A DNA stretch of 54,606 bases from Sediminibacillus massiliensis (GCF_900156915.1 NZ_LT732535.1:2477643-2532248); one strand, 5' to 3'; counted from the stretch's first letter, positions 28,171 to 38,188 are shown. Translations and numbers: made by a program. Notes: a model not told the origin generated them from the sequence alone.

Positions 28171-28187
28171 TGGGCGGCTTGTTTCTT
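28155..28187. terminator. Terminator between nox and trpA
   Basis: ACAAGCCGCC / GGCGGCTTGT, a 10-bp stem whose loop contains the nox stop codon, followed on the plus strand by TTCTTTT. It probably also marks the end of the convergent trp operon, whose U-tract on that strand is weaker. Confidence 0.8.
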
Positions 28188-28973
28188 TTAAACTTTGCTT
28201 TGTTTGGATGCATGAATCAATTCGAGAATGTCCTCCCTCTTATCTTGATGGAGGGAATCGACGATCTTACTGCCGACCACGACACCATCGCAATAGGACC
28301 CGAGCTCCTTCACCTGCTCTGCTGTCGATACTCCAAACCCTGCTAATACCGGTACCTCGCATTTCTTTTTCAATTCATGTAAATGACCCTTCAAGTTCCC
28401 TTTGAACTCTGCTCTTGCTCCTGTTGTTCCTGTAACGGTCACAGCATATAAAAACCCTTCCGTCCGTTTCGCTATTTCTGTGAGCCGGTCTTCCGGGCTT
28501 GTTAAAGAAGCCAACCGTATGAGTGCTATATTATTTTCGTTCAATTGAGGCGTGATCAGGTCTTCTTCTTCTAAAGGCAAATCCGGAATAATCAACCCGC
28601 TGACACCGGATTGTTTACAAGCAAAAGCAAACTCTTCTACCCCGAATGCATAAATGGGATTCATATAGGTCATAAGCACAACAGGAATTCCACGTTTTTC
28701 TTTAAAACTCTCCAGTTTTTCCAAAATGGACTTCATGCTGACGCCTTTGGCCAGCGCACGGATACCCGCTTTTTGAATGGTTGGACCATCTGCTACCGGA
28801 TCAGAAAAAGGGACACCGAGTTCGACTATTGTAGCCCCGCTCTCCTGCAAAAACAGCAACTGGTCTTCTAATTGATCCAAGCCTCCGTCTCCAGCCATGA
28901 TGTATGGTACGAACGCTTTATCCCCGTTATGAAGCACTTTTTGGAATGCTTCTTTTATAAATTCCTTACTCAT
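28188..28973 (-). CDS. trpA: Tryptophan synthase alpha subunit
   Basis: A 261-residue TIM-barrel that cleaves indole-3-glycerol phosphate to indole and passes it to TrpB. The catalytic Glu is in [20 protein letters not shown] (about residue 48), the catalytic Asp in [13 protein letters not shown], and the phosphate-binding end in [11 protein letters not shown] and [12 protein letters not shown] 28973 is chosen because GGAGG lies 9 nt upstream; the open frame up to 29060 runs inside trpB. It overlaps trpB by 8 nt. Confidence 0.96.
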   Translation of the reverse strand: MSKEFIKEAFQKVLHNGDKAFVPYIMAGDGGLDQLEDQLLFLQESGATIVELGVPFSDPVADGPTIQKAGIRALAKGVSMKSILEKLESFKEKRGIPVVLMTYMNPIYAFGVEEFAFACKQSGVSGLIIPDLPLEEEDLITPQLNENNIALIRLASLTSPEDRLTEIAKRTEGFLYAVTVTGTTGARAEFKGNLKGHLHELKKKCEVPVLAGFGVSTAEQVKELGSYCDGVVVGSKIVDSLHQDKREDILELIHASKQSKV

Positions 28974-30171
28974 GTGAACTACCTCCAAACGCTGCTCTGA
29001 CTGTTTCAACATCTTTATCCCCGCGTCCTGATAAACACACAACCAATGTTTCTTCTTCACTCATTTTTTCTGCAAGCTTCATACTGTAAGCAATCGCATG
29101 GGCGCTTTCCAAGGCCGGGATGATCCCTTCTGTTTTGGAAAGCAGCTGTAGTGCTTCCAACGCTTCTTCATCTGTAATAGAATCATAGATTACCCTGCCT
29201 GTATCTTTCAAATGGCTGTGCTCCGGTCCGATACCCGGATAATCCAGTCCTGCCGAGATAGAGTGGGCTTCTGTTATTTGCCCGTTATCATCCTGCAAAA
29301 GATAGCTTAGCGTGCCGTGTAGAATCCCTGCTTTTCCGTCGGTCAATGTCGCTGCATGTTTGCCGGTTTCAATTCCCGATCCACCTGCTTCCACACCATA
29401 CAACGTCACTTCTTCATCCTCTATGAACGGGTAAAACATCCCCATTGAGTTGCTTCCGCCGCCTATACATGCTACGACCGCATCAGGCAGTCTTTTTTCT
29501 TGTTCCAAAATCTGCTGCTTCGTTTCTGTTCCGATGACACTTTGGAAATCCCTTACGATTTGGGGAAACGGATGCGGGCCTACTACCGAACCGATAATAT
29601 AGTGGGTATCCTCCACATTGGTAACCCAGTAACGCAATGCTTCATTGACCGCATCCTTCAATGTTCCGCTGCCCTGTTCGACGCTTTCCACTCTCGCACC
29701 AAGGAGCTCCATCCGGAATACATTCAACTTCTGACGGCGGATATCTTCTTTCCCCATAAAAATGACACATTCCAAATCCAGCAATGCACATACAGTAGCA
29801 GTTGCCACCCCGTGCTGGCCTGCCCCTGTCTCGGCAACCACTTTCTTTTTGCCCATTCTTTGGGTAAGAAGAGCCTGCCCGACGGCATTATTTATCTTGT
29901 GGGCTCCTGTATGATTCAAGTCTTCTCTTTTCAGGTAGATTTTCGGCCCACCCAGGTGCCTGGAAAAGTTTTCAGCATGATAAAGCGGTGTTTCACGCCC
30001 GATATACTGTTTGAAATAATAGTCTACATCCTTTAAAAATGCAGGATCGGCCATCGCCTCTTGATATGCTTTCTCCAGTTCAAGTACGGCCGGCATCAAC
30101 GTTTCCGGCACAAACCTGCCCCCAAATTTGCCAAAATGGCCCTTTGTATCAGGCTGTTGATATGTCTTCAT
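28966..30171 (-). CDS. trpB: Tryptophan synthase beta subunit
   Basis: A 401-residue PLP enzyme joining indole and serine. The PLP-binding Lys lies in [18 protein letters not shown] (about residue 90) after [18 protein letters not shown] and the phosphate-binding [13 protein letters not shown] are present, as is the C-terminal LSGRGDKD. The start overlaps the trpF stop (4 nt). Confidence 0.97.
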   Translation of the reverse strand: MKTYQQPDTKGHFGKFGGRFVPETLMPAVLELEKAYQEAMADPAFLKDVDYYFKQYIGRETPLYHAENFSRHLGGPKIYLKREDLNHTGAHKINNAVGQALLTQRMGKKKVVAETGAGQHGVATATVCALLDLECVIFMGKEDIRRQKLNVFRMELLGARVESVEQGSGTLKDAVNEALRYWVTNVEDTHYIIGSVVGPHPFPQIVRDFQSVIGTETKQQILEQEKRLPDAVVACIGGGSNSMGMFYPFIEDEEVTLYGVEAGGSGIETGKHAATLTDGKAGILHGTLSYLLQDDNGQITEAHSISAGLDYPGIGPEHSHLKDTGRVIYDSITDEEALEALQLLSKTEGIIPALESAHAIAYSMKLAEKMSEEETLVVCLSGRGDKDVETVRAAFGGSSHE

Positions 30172-30791
30172 TTTCTGTTCTCCTCCTCTATACGTTTTGC
30201 TGCTCTAATGAAAGCATCTATTTTGTCCCGGTCTTTTTCTCCATTTGTTTCCACTCCGCTGGAAACATCCACACCAGCCGGCTTTACTTCGGTTATCGCC
30301 TGCTGTACATTGCCAGGTTTCAATCCCCCAGCGAGGAAAATCTTTCCGTTAACTTCTGGCATATATTCTGCAAGTGACCAGTCAAATGCTTCTCCATTAC
30401 CTCCCCGATACTTACCGGCAGGGCTATCAAGCAAATAATATTCACATGGATAGCTGGCTATCTGCTCAAAATCTTCTTTCGAGTTAATTTGGAAGGCTTT
30501 AATCACCGGAACCTTTATCTCCTCCATTTCTTCTGGTGACTCATCCCCGTGAAGTTGGGCGTAATCGAGGCCAACACTCTCGGCGATATCATTGATCACT
30601 TCCGGTGACTCATTGACAAAAACGCCGATTTTTTTTACACGTCTTGGCAGTGTTTCAGCAATTTCTTTTGCCTGCTCTTTTGTCACCCTTCGCTTGCTCG
30701 ATGCAAAGACAAAGCCAAGAAAATCCGCTCCAGCCTGGACAGCATCAGCTGCAGCCTGTTTGTTTTTTATCCCGCATATTTTTACAATCAT
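30168..30791 (-). CDS. trpF: Phosphoribosylanthranilate isomerase
   Basis: A 207-residue TIM-barrel performing the Amadori rearrangement of phosphoribosylanthranilate. The catalytic Cys is at the N-terminus ([10 protein letters not shown]), with [19 protein letters not shown] and the catalytic Asp in [16 protein letters not shown], then [11 protein letters not shown] near the phosphate site. It begins 12 nt after trpC. Confidence 0.96.
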   Translation of the reverse strand: MIVKICGIKNKQAAADAVQAGADFLGFVFASSKRRVTKEQAKEIAETLPRRVKKIGVFVNESPEVINDIAESVGLDYAQLHGDESPEEMEEIKVPVIKAFQINSKEDFEQIASYPCEYYLLDSPAGKYRGGNGEAFDWSLAEYMPEVNGKIFLAGGLKPGNVQQAITEVKPAGVDVSSGVETNGEKDRDKIDAFIRAAKRIEEENRK

Positions 30792-30803
30792 ACGGCCGCC
30801 CCC

Positions 30804-31574
30804 CTAAACCGGTATTCTAAGCTGGTCGAATGTTTGCTTGAGATTCCCGGATTTCATCATCGTTTCTCCAACTAAAATCCCCTGTGCTCCAGCTTTTCGT
30901 ACCCTATCTACATCTTCTGCAGTGCGGATACCGCTTTCGCTAATTAACAGTGCATCCGGATTTTTCACCTGGGCAGCCAGCCTTTCTGTAATGGCAAGAT
31001 CAACCTCAAACGTCTTCAAATTCCGATTATTGATGCCGATTATTTTCGCATCCATGTCATTTGCAATGGAAAGCTCTTCCTCATTATGAACTTCCAGCAA
31101 AACTTCAAGCCCGGCTTTTACCGCATAGGAATATAATTCTTCCAGTCTTTCTTTTGGCAATGCAGCAGCAATCAATAAGATGACATTGGCCCCATAGTCT
31201 TTCGCTCTATCAATCTGGATCTCGTCGATGATGAAATCCTTGTTCAAAAGAGGCACTTGAACAGCTTCCCTGACCGCCTTTAAATCTTCCATACTCCCTT
31301 TAAAGAAAGGCTGGTCGGTCAGTACGGAAATCGCACCCGCTCCATAGTCAGCGTATTGGATCGCCTGCTCGGGAGGATTGACGTCTGTTTTGATGTCACC
31401 TTTAGATGGGGAAGCGCGCTTTATCTCCGCAATGATACTCATTTTATCTGCATGTTTGAAACTTTCATAAAGTGATAATTTTTTGCCTGTCACCTTCGCT
31501 CCCGGTTGATAATTCTCCTTCAACGCGGCTACTTCTTTCTCTTTCTCTGCCAGTATCTTGTCCAATATAGTCAT
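30804..31574 (-). CDS. trpC: Indole-3-glycerol phosphate synthase
   Basis: A 256-residue TIM-barrel. Signature features are MSIIAEIKRASPSKGDI (catalytic Glu and Lys), VLTDQPFFKGS, LLNKDFIIDEIQI, IGINNRNLKTFEVD and SESGIRTAEDV. It overlaps trpD by 1 nt. It is not fused to trpF, as is usual in Bacillaceae. Confidence 0.96.
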   Translation of the reverse strand: MTILDKILAEKEKEVAALKENYQPGAKVTGKKLSLYESFKHADKMSIIAEIKRASPSKGDIKTDVNPPEQAIQYADYGAGAISVLTDQPFFKGSMEDLKAVREAVQVPLLNKDFIIDEIQIDRAKDYGANVILLIAAALPKERLEELYSYAVKAGLEVLLEVHNEEELSIANDMDAKIIGINNRNLKTFEVDLAITERLAAQVKNPDALLISESGIRTAEDVDRVRKAGAQGILVGETMMKSGNLKQTFDQLRIPV

Positions 31575-32602
31575 CAGCTGATTACCTCCCGTTTATGACG
31601 TTTGCTGAAATCGATTAGATTCTCCAATTTTTGCAATGCCGCACCAGAGTCGATACTTTCTTTTGCAAGTGCTATTCCTTCTTGGATAGTATTCGCTTTG
31701 CCATTGGCTAGAATAGCAAGACCGGCATTGAGTACGACGGTATCGCGGTATGGTCCATGTTGCCCTTTCAGGACCTGGTGCAGAATTTCCGCGTTGTCTT
31801 TTGCATCTCCTCCAATAATCCGGCTGTTTTCATAGACCGGAAGTCCAACTTCGTCCGGGTGAAGAGTGAACGGGATTAATTCTCCTTCTTCCATGAGTAC
31901 GAGGTGATTGTCTCCAGCTAATGATGCCTCATCCATATGACCTGCACCGTTGACGACGATTGCCCTTTTCCTGCCTAATTTATACAGTACACTGGCCATC
32001 ATCTCGAGCATATCACGCCGGTATATCCCCAACAGCTGGGAGTCAAGACGAACCGGATTGGTGAGGGGACCGATCAAATTAAATATGGTAGGAATCTTCA
32101 GGTCTCCCCGTACTTTCATAATTCTTTTCAAATCGGGATGGACATTTGGCGCAAACAAAAAGGCAATTCCGTTATCCTCCAAAAGCTCCAGCATATGTTC
32201 TTTAGTCGTCTCAAGCGATACACCCAAGTGTTCGAGGACATCCGCGCTTCCTGTCTTACTGGAAATACTGCGATTCCCATGCTTGGCGATTTTAATTCCT
32301 GCTCCTGCTATCACAAAGGCTGACGTGGTACTGATGTTAAAGCTTTGCGATCTGTCTCCACCTGTACCGCAGTTATCCATCACTCCTGTCAGCTGGTTTG
32401 TTGCTGCTACAGATTTTTCTCGGATCACACTGACAAGGCCGGCTATTTCCTCCGCTTTTTCGCCTTTCATTTTCAATCCTGTCAGGAAAGCACCTATTTC
32501 TGTTTCTGATGTTTTTGCTTCAAACATCTGATTGGAGGCCTCCTGCATTTCCTCCATAGTCAAAGACTCGTTTTCCACTACTTTATTAAGAAATTGTTTC
32601 AT
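31574..32602 (-). CDS. trpD: Anthranilate phosphoribosyltransferase
   Basis: A 342-residue enzyme adding the phosphoribosyl group of PRPP to anthranilate. The substrate loop DNCGTGGDRSQSFNISTTSA (about residue 79), KHGNRSISSKTGSADVLEHL, and the acidic MDEASLAGDNHL are present. ATG 32602 is chosen for the AGAGGAG upstream; it overlaps the trpG end by 17 nt. Confidence 0.96.
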   Translation of the reverse strand: MKQFLNKVVENESLTMEEMQEASNQMFEAKTSETEIGAFLTGLKMKGEKAEEIAGLVSVIREKSVAATNQLTGVMDNCGTGGDRSQSFNISTTSAFVIAGAGIKIAKHGNRSISSKTGSADVLEHLGVSLETTKEHMLELLEDNGIAFLFAPNVHPDLKRIMKVRGDLKIPTIFNLIGPLTNPVRLDSQLLGIYRRDMLEMMASVLYKLGRKRAIVVNGAGHMDEASLAGDNHLVLMEEGELIPFTLHPDEVGLPVYENSRIIGGDAKDNAEILHQVLKGQHGPYRDTVVLNAGLAILANGKANTIQEGIALAKESIDSGAALQKLENLIDFSKRHKREVIS

Positions 32603-33185
32603 ATGGATTCTCCTCTCCAATCTGTGTGAAAAAATTCTCCAGAATTGCTTTGCCTGTTTTCGTGCCAATTGATTCCGGGTGAAATTGAAGACCGAAAACC
32701 GGAAGCTGACGGTGGCGCAGTGCCATTATTTCTTTGTCGTCCACCGCGGACGCCGTAACTTCTAAGCATTCCGGGAGACTGTTCCGGTCAACAACAAGCG
32801 AATGGTATCTCATTACGTCGAGCGGCTTTTTTAATTGATCGAACAGTTGGATTCCGGTATGGGTTATTTCAGAAGTTTTTCCATGTTTAATGTGATTTGC
32901 ATGAATGACTTTCCCGCCAAAGGCTGCACCGATCGCCTGATGGCCCAGGCATATCCCCAAAATCGGAAACCTATCGGATAGTTCGGTTACAATATCCATG
33001 CAAATACCGGCTTTTTCCGGCGTGCCAGGACCTGGCGATAAGATCACTGCTTCTGGTTCCAAGTCCCTGATTTCCTTAACGCTGATTTTATCGTTGCGGA
33101 CGACTTTCACTTCTTTGCCAAGTTCGGAAATATATTGAAACAAGTTATACGTAAATGAATCATAGTTATCGATTAATAAAATCAT
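32586..33185 (-). CDS. trpG: Anthranilate synthase glutamine amidotransferase component
   Basis: A 199-residue class I glutamine amidotransferase. The catalytic Cys lies in ILGICLGHQAIG (about residue 79) and the His-Glu pair in GLQFHPESIGT; the start MILLIDNYDSFTYNLFQY is typical. In B. subtilis the shared trpG/pabA gene sits in the folate operon; here the gene lies inside the trp operon, overlapping trpE (20 nt) and trpD. Whether it also serves folate synthesis is not known. Confidence 0.95.
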   Translation of the reverse strand: MILLIDNYDSFTYNLFQYISELGKEVKVVRNDKISVKEIRDLEPEAVILSPGPGTPEKAGICMDIVTELSDRFPILGICLGHQAIGAAFGGKVIHANHIKHGKTSEITHTGIQLFDQLKKPLDVMRYHSLVVDRNSLPECLEVTASAVDDKEIMALRHRQLPVFGLQFHPESIGTKTGKAILENFFTQIGEENPYETIS

Positions 33186-34578
33186 GGATGTTTACCTCCA
33201 ATAGCGATTTTGCCTTATTCAACGTTTCCTGATACTCGGATGCAGGATCCGAATCATAAACAATTCCAGCACCGGCTTGCACGTATGCATGTTTGTCTTT
33301 TACTACAAGTGTCCTGATTGCCAGTGCCAGGTCCACATCGCCGTTCATGTTGATATAGCCGACAGCACCGGCATATACTCCGCGTCTTTCCTGTTCCAGC
33401 TCGTTGATGATCTGCATCGCCCGGATTTTTGGAGCGCCAGAGACCGTACCCGCCGGAAGTGTCGAAATAAGAGCGTCTATCCCGTTATATTCCGGCCTCA
33501 AATTTCCTTGTACCTCGGAAACAATGTGCATGACATGTTGGTAACGCTCAATCACCATATATTTCGGGATTGTGATACTTCCAACTTCACAAACCCGGCC
33601 CAAGTCATTCCGACTTAAGTCAACGAGCATCTTATGCTCCGCCTGCTCTTTTTCATCGGCAAGCAACTCTTCACCTAACCGGATATCTTCTTCCTCTGTT
33701 GCCCCTCTAGGCCTTGTTCCGGCAATTGGATTCGTGATCAATTGTCTTCCTTTCGTCTTGATAAGGCTCTCGGGTGATGCTCCCAAAACAATATAATCTT
33801 CAAAATCGAGATAAAACATATATGGAGAAGGATTGGCCCTTCGTAAGTGCCGGTAAAAAGTGAACGGATCAACATCAAAGCTTGCTTTCATCCGTTGGGA
33901 TAAAACCACTTGAAAGATATCTCCATCGACGATATGCCGTTTGGCTTTATCCACCATATTCATAAAGGTTTCTTGGTCAATGAAAGGTTCAAAGGATACA
34001 TTTTCCAATGTTTGATTCGGCTCCACTTTTGGCTTGGTTATCTCCTCCTGTAATAAACGGAGTGCCTGATCCAAGTCTTCCTCTGTACGATTACCGTTTA
34101 AATTGATGACCAGGATGGAAACGGTTTGCCGGAGATGATCGAACACGACCACATCCTGGTAGAACATCATGTGCATATCCGGCATGTTTATGTCATCCCT
34201 TAACGGCCCGCCGATATACTCATATTGCCTGATGGCATCATACCCGATGTATCCAACCGCTCCACCATAAAACGGGAAAGGCAGCAGAAGCTCCTGATTC
34301 GAAATTTGTCTACTAAGAACTTCCAATGGTCTTTCTTGCAATTCGTCAAACTGTCCAGCTGCTGATTTAACCGTTGTTGATTCGTCATCTCCGATTATTT
34401 CTTTATAAGGGTTCATCCCTATAAAGGAATAACGACCTTTCCCCGAATGGCTGGCCGAGCTTTCCAATAAGAACTTTTTCTTCCCTTCCAATCTGTTGAA
34501 CACTGAAATCGGGGTCAATGTATCACCATTTAACTGCGTCGTTTTATATAAAGGGGACTTCGATTCACTCATCATCAT
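33166..34578 (-). CDS. trpE: Anthranilate synthase component I
   Basis: A 470-residue chorismate-using enzyme and the first step of the pathway. The N-terminal tryptophan feedback site LLESS is visible in KKKFLLESSASHSGKGRYSF. The C-terminal catalytic part has DIFQVVLSQRMKA, TNPIAGTRPRGATEEED, AEHKMLVDLSRNDLGRV, TLPAGTVSGAPKIRAM and YAGAVGYI. Three consecutive ATGs begin at 34578; AAAGGAGAG lies just before, and the second or third ATG has better spacing. The gene is controlled by two T-boxes. Confidence 0.96.
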   Translation of the reverse strand: MMMSESKSPLYKTTQLNGDTLTPISVFNRLEGKKKFLLESSASHSGKGRYSFIGMNPYKEIIGDDESTTVKSAAGQFDELQERPLEVLSRQISNQELLLPFPFYGGAVGYIGYDAIRQYEYIGGPLRDDINMPDMHMMFYQDVVVFDHLRQTVSILVINLNGNRTEEDLDQALRLLQEEITKPKVEPNQTLENVSFEPFIDQETFMNMVDKAKRHIVDGDIFQVVLSQRMKASFDVDPFTFYRHLRRANPSPYMFYLDFEDYIVLGASPESLIKTKGRQLITNPIAGTRPRGATEEEDIRLGEELLADEKEQAEHKMLVDLSRNDLGRVCEVGSITIPKYMVIERYQHVMHIVSEVQGNLRPEYNGIDALISTLPAGTVSGAPKIRAMQIINELEQERRGVYAGAVGYINMNGDVDLALAIRTLVVKDKHAYVQAGAGIVYDSDPASEYQETLNKAKSLLEVNIHDFINR

Positions 34579-34612
34579 TCTCTCCTTTTCCGTTTAACTA
34601 TTAATAAGTAAT

Positions 34613-34895
34613 GGATAAAAAAAACCCTATAGAAACAAAACACTTGTTTCTATAGGGACGGGTCTGTGCCGCGGTGCCACCACTAATTGAAGGAGAATCC
34701 TTCCACTTATCGAGTACGGACTTCTTTCCTGGTCGATACTCTATCCCGATAACGGGGGAAAACCGTCCTTCCCTACTAGCACAAAACATTCGGGAAGTCT
34801 CTCTTAAGTCCATTCTGCTTTTCTATCATACCGGAATCCCACCATCACCGGTTCTCTTTGATGAATCGATAAAGCATACTTCTCTTAATCAACGA
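34613..34895 (-). promoter_or_regulatory. Tryptophan T-box leader, promoter-distal (second) copy
   Basis: Stem I has AGAGAACCGGTGATGGTGGG and a specifier region AGAATGGACTTA whose codon is UGG (complement of 34810-34812). The antiterminator T-box reads GGTGGCACCGCGG (about 34670-34682). A strong terminator, CCCTATAGAAACA / GTTTCTATAGGG followed by eight T residues, ends it about 35 nt before trpE. Uncharged tRNA-Trp should favour readthrough. Confidence 0.93.
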
Positions 34896-34912
34896 GTTAT
34901 CTTTTTCTTTTT

Positions 34913-35195
34913 TAATACAAAAAAGGTTTCCCAATCCATAAAGGACGAGGAAACCCGTGGTACCACCTTTTTGACTATTTAAAAGTAAACAGCCGCTTCA
35001 GCACATTGAACAAGTTTGTTCAATGCTGTCTCTTATAACGATGAGACCTTTCGCCAAAGCCTACTGTTCAAAAAATTCGAAGTTCGGTCTGGGGCTCGGA
35101 AGTCCATTCACACCTGCCAACACACTGGTTCGCACCAACCACCAGCTCTCTTTAGTATCAAACAAGGCTACTACTCTTCGTCAAAGCCAACTATT
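34913..35195 (-). promoter_or_regulatory. Tryptophan T-box leader, promoter-proximal (first) copy
   Basis: Stem I includes GAGAGCTGGTGGTTGGTGCG and the specifier GTGAATGGACTTCC, with UGG at the complement of 35104-35106. The T-box is AGGTGGTACCACGGG (about 34954-34968) and the terminator GGTTTCC / GGAAACC followed by TTTTTT. It lies directly upstream of the second T-box on the same transcript, so both must be read through before trpE. Confidence 0.93.
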
Positions 35196-35217
35196 TATTA
35201 ATGAAATATTGGTTATT

Positions 35218-35246
35218 ATCATATTATGCCGGCAGCTTTTTGTCAA
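35218..35246 (-). promoter_or_regulatory. SigA promoter of the trp operon
   Basis: On the minus strand TTGACA (35246-35241) and TATGAT (35223-35218) are separated by 17 bp. Transcription would start near 35211, just before the first T-box. Confidence 0.88.
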
Positions 35247-35287
35247 TGGATAAAATCTTATTAATTTAAATTTTTATAATATTTAAA

Positions 35288-35848
35288 TTACATCGTTTTT
35301 TTTAAAGGGTTTAACCTGATTTTTGCATGTAACTCCAATAGGTTCGATTTTTTAATTTGGTATGGATATATCCATCGTACCACCTCATCAGTCATTCCTT
35401 TAGCCGTGAGATCACCCATCCCCGTGTACCAGAAGGCTTGCCAAATGAATTTTGAACAGTAATTATAGGATATATTATCCAGCCTCGGATGGAATAAATA
35501 ACGTCTGATTTTATCCACGTTTCCGGCTGCCCATGCTGCTGCCTGATCAGCACCGGAGACAGGCCGGAAAACAGTGATGTCAGACCCATACTTGTGCCTT
35601 GATAAGTAGATAGGCAGAGTATCACGGAAACCGCCTTTTGGATGGGAATGATAAACCATTAAATCCGGTCCCAAAATCCCTGCATGCCCGACCAAAAAAG
35701 TGGACAATCCTTTGGAGGAATAGAGAACATCACCTGGCACAATGCTTGTCTTAGTACCAGGATAACAGGCAGCTTGGTCTTCCGGCTGTTTTTTTTGCAA
35801 CTCTTCAAACTGGATTATCGAAGTGTGTTTGTCAGGAGGAAAAATCAA
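35288..35848 (-). CDS. YiiX/YebB-like papain-fold hydrolase (permuted NlpC/P60)
   Basis: A 186-residue protein. SIVPGDVLYSSK and FLVGHAGILG carry the His typical of permuted NlpC/P60 proteins, and YNYCSKFIWQAFWYTG supplies the catalytic Cys in the C-terminal half. No signal peptide is seen, so it should be cytoplasmic; the substrate (amide or thioester of lipid or peptide) is unknown. The start is TTG 35848, preceded by a perfect AAGGAGG 8 nt upstream. It directly follows the helicase gene (13 nt gap) and may be cotranscribed. Confidence 0.8.
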   Translation of the reverse strand: MIFPPDKHTSIIQFEELQKKQPEDQAACYPGTKTSIVPGDVLYSSKGLSTFLVGHAGILGPDLMVYHSHPKGGFRDTLPIYLSRHKYGSDITVFRPVSGADQAAAWAAGNVDKIRRYLFHPRLDNISYNYCSKFIWQAFWYTGMGDLTAKGMTDEVVRWIYPYQIKKSNLLELHAKIRLNPLKKTM

Positions 35849-35861
35849 TCATCATTCCTCC

Positions 35862-36971
35862 TTATATTTCTTTTCTGTTCAGTCTGCCTTTGATGCCTTT
35901 TTCTATCAACCGAAGATACTGGGAGTCCTTAGGAGCAGCGAAGGTAATGGCAATGCCATCTACTCCAGCACGTCCAGTCCGGCCGATCCGGTGAATATAT
36001 GATTCCACATCATGAGGAATATCATAATTGATTACATGGGTTACTCCTTCAACATCGAGTCCTCTTGCTGCGACATCTGTCGCTACCAGATATTGAATCT
36101 TCAAGTCGCGGAATTTTTTCATTACTTTTTCCCGTTTAGCCTGCGAAAGATCACCATGTAATTCATCAGAAAGAAAACCATGTCCTTGCAAAGCATCGTT
36201 CAATTTGGCTGCACGTCTTTTGGTCCTGCAGAAAATAATGGCTAAAAAGGGACGGAACTGGTTTAAGACAGCTATTAATTTCTCCTGTTTTTGCCGGTCG
36301 GATGTTTCGATCACCATTTGTTTTATACCTTCCAACGTGACATTACTGCCCTTGGCCTCAATATGCCTTGGCTTGACCATATATTTGTCTGCCAGTGTCC
36401 GTACTTCATTGGGCATAGTAGCCGAAAACAACATAGTTTGCCGCTCAGAAGGCAATTCATCGACTATATCTTCCACTTCTGGAAGGAATCCCATGTGCAG
36501 CATTTGATCTGCTTCATCAAGAACAAACATCGATACACTTCCTAGTTCGATCGTTCCCCGTCGTACATGGTCCAGCAATCGACCCGGTGTAGCCACTATG
36601 ATTTGTGGTTGGTTGTTTAATTTTTTTAATTGAGACTGAATGTCCTGACCGCCATACACCGCCAAAGTATGCAGGCCTTCAAGGTAACCAGTCAACTTGT
36701 TCAATTCGGCAGTTATCTGTAATGCCAGCTCTCTTGTCGGTGACACGATCAAGGCCTGAACAACATTTCTTTCCACTTCTATTTTTTCCAATATCGGCAG
36801 GAGAAAAGCAATGGTTTTTCCTGTGCCGGTTTGAGCCTGGGCAATGACATCCTGCCCTTCCAACAATACAGGGACTGTCTTTTCCTGAATAGGAGTTGGT
36901 TCTTTAATTCCCTGCTGTTTCAATATGCTCACTAACTCGCTTGATATTCCAATCTTGGAAAAATCCGACAA
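35862..36971 (-). CDS. DEAD-box RNA helicase, minimal (CshC/YfmL-like)
   Basis: A 369-residue ATP-dependent RNA helicase with all core motifs: Q motif ([14 protein letters not shown]), I AQTGTGKT, Ia PTRELALQ, Ib [55 protein letters not shown] and [14 protein letters not shown]. It stops soon after motif VI without the basic or RNA-binding tail of CshA/DbpA, like YfmL. TTG 36971 is preferred because AAAGAGGTG lies 6 nt upstream; the ATG at 36989 lies at the edge of that site. Confidence 0.92.
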   Translation of the reverse strand: MSDFSKIGISSELVSILKQQGIKEPTPIQEKTVPVLLEGQDVIAQAQTGTGKTIAFLLPILEKIEVERNVVQALIVSPTRELALQITAELNKLTGYLEGLHTLAVYGGQDIQSQLKKLNNQPQIIVATPGRLLDHVRRGTIELGSVSMFVLDEADQMLHMGFLPEVEDIVDELPSERQTMLFSATMPNEVRTLADKYMVKPRHIEAKGSNVTLEGIKQMVIETSDRQKQEKLIAVLNQFRPFLAIIFCRTKRRAAKLNDALQGHGFLSDELHGDLSQAKREKVMKKFRDLKIQYLVATDVAARGLDVEGVTHVINYDIPHDVESYIHRIGRTGRAGVDGIAITFAAPKDSQYLRLIEKGIKGRLNRKEI

Positions 36972-37190
36972 GCCACTCACCTCTTTCATTGATACTGTCC
37001 GTATTATTCCCGTCTGTATTTTTAGTAACCTCGGGTTGACAGTTTTTTGCTTCTTCAGCTTATTATACGTTGCTGGTTATCCTTCTTCAAAAATTAAGAA
37101 AATAGTTGCAATTATTTTCTTAATTACTATGGAAATAACACAGTAATTTCTATTACAATATAGAGAGCAAATATCAAGGAGAGAGTTTAT

Positions 37191-37322
37191 TTGAGGAAAG
37201 CGTTAATCGTTTTGTTTCTGTTTCTAGTAGTTAGCTTTGGAGTAACCGGATATATGCAATCTATTTCAACAGAAGATGAAGTCGAAGTCGAGGCAGACAA
37301 AGGTACGGAAAAACTAAATTAA
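37191..37322 (+). CDS. Small membrane protein, 43 residues
   Basis: A TTG-started frame with AAGGAGAG about 7 nt upstream encodes MRKALIVLFLFLVVSFGVTG, one hydrophobic helix, then YMQSISTEDEVEVEADKGTE and KLN, an acidic tail. It is followed at once by a strong terminator (37327-37362). Ribosome binding site, size and terminator together support a real sORF. Function is unknown. Confidence 0.65.
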   Translation: MRKALIVLFLFLVVSFGVTGYMQSISTEDEVEVEADKGTEKLN

Positions 37323-37326
37323 TATA

Positions 37327-37362
37327 AAAAAAAGCAGAAGCTCCTGAAGCTTCTGCTTTTTC
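37327..37362. terminator. Bidirectional terminator between the sORF and the LysM/3D gene
   Basis: AAAAGCAGAAGC / GCTTCTGCTTTT with a short loop, flanked by A-tract and T-tract, so it works on both strands. It lies between two convergent genes. Confidence 0.9.
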
Positions 37363-37372
37363 TATTAAATTA

Positions 37373-38188
37373 TTAATCTAATATAGTTACATCGACTGTT
37401 CTTGTACCCCAGTCATAAGCCTCTTCTTTGGTTGGTACGTGAAGGTCAATTCTATTTCCTTGGATGGCACCGCCGATATCACCTGCAATAGCTTCTCCAT
37501 ATCCTTCAACATGGACTCTTGAGCCGAGCGGGATGATATTTGGATCTACTGCGATTACTTTCGCATTTGGATTTTCATTTAAGTTAATTCCAGTATAAGT
37601 GATTCCAGAGCATCCTTCACAACCTGCTGTATAAGCAGTAGCTGTCACCGTTACTTCTTTACCAGAAGCCTCTTCAGGTGCTGGTGCGGATGCTGATTGT
37701 TCAACAGTTGGTTCTGTTGTATTTTCTTCCGGTTGGGGAGTTTCTGTTGGTTCCGCTTGTTTTGCCTCTTCTTTAACAGGCTTCTCTTCTACTTGTTCTG
37801 GAAGCACATCAACGTTTTCAGTTGGCTGTAAATGCAACTGTTGTGCCGGCAGAATAATATCAGAGCCTAATGCGTTCCATGCTTTCAAGTCGGATACGCT
37901 GACACCAAATTCTTGACCGATACTGTAAAGGGTATCTCCTTTTTTAACAGTATAGCTTGCTGGTTGAGTTTGAGTTTGTCCATCTATTTCTAAGGATTGG
38001 CCTGGATAGATAATGTCTGAATTTAAAGAGTTTAGTTCTTTCAACTTCTCTACGGAAGTTTGATTGTTTTGAGCGATTCCCCAAAGTGTATCGCCCTTTT
38101 CTACTTGATAACTTGCGGCGGATGCAGATGTTGCAGCTGTACCTGCAAGGATAAGTCCTGCAGCTAAAGATACTACTAGTTTCTTCAT
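37373..38188 (-). CDS. Secreted LysM-3D domain cell-wall protein (YocH-like)
   Basis: A 271-residue secreted protein. The signal peptide MKKLVVSLAAGLILAGTAATSASA precedes two LysM domains (about residues 25-68, YQVEKGDTLWGIAQNNQTS; and about 78-122, YTVKKGDTLYSIGQEFGVS). A Pro/Glu/Thr-rich linker (about 128-180) leads to a C-terminal 3D domain with VTATAYTAGCEGCSG and the catalytic Asp-rich VIAVDPNIIPLGSRV ... AGDIGGAIQGNRIDLHV. The 3D fold relates to lytic transglycosylase-type beta-barrels, so a peptidoglycan-cleaving role is likely. ATG 38188 is chosen for GAGGAGGG 8 nt upstream. Confidence 0.92.
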   Translation of the reverse strand: MKKLVVSLAAGLILAGTAATSASAASYQVEKGDTLWGIAQNNQTSVEKLKELNSLNSDIIYPGQSLEIDGQTQTQPASYTVKKGDTLYSIGQEFGVSVSDLKAWNALGSDIILPAQQLHLQPTENVDVLPEQVEEKPVKEEAKQAEPTETPQPEENTTEPTVEQSASAPAPEEASGKEVTVTATAYTAGCEGCSGITYTGINLNENPNAKVIAVDPNIIPLGSRVHVEGYGEAIAGDIGGAIQGNRIDLHVPTKEEAYDWGTRTVDVTILD

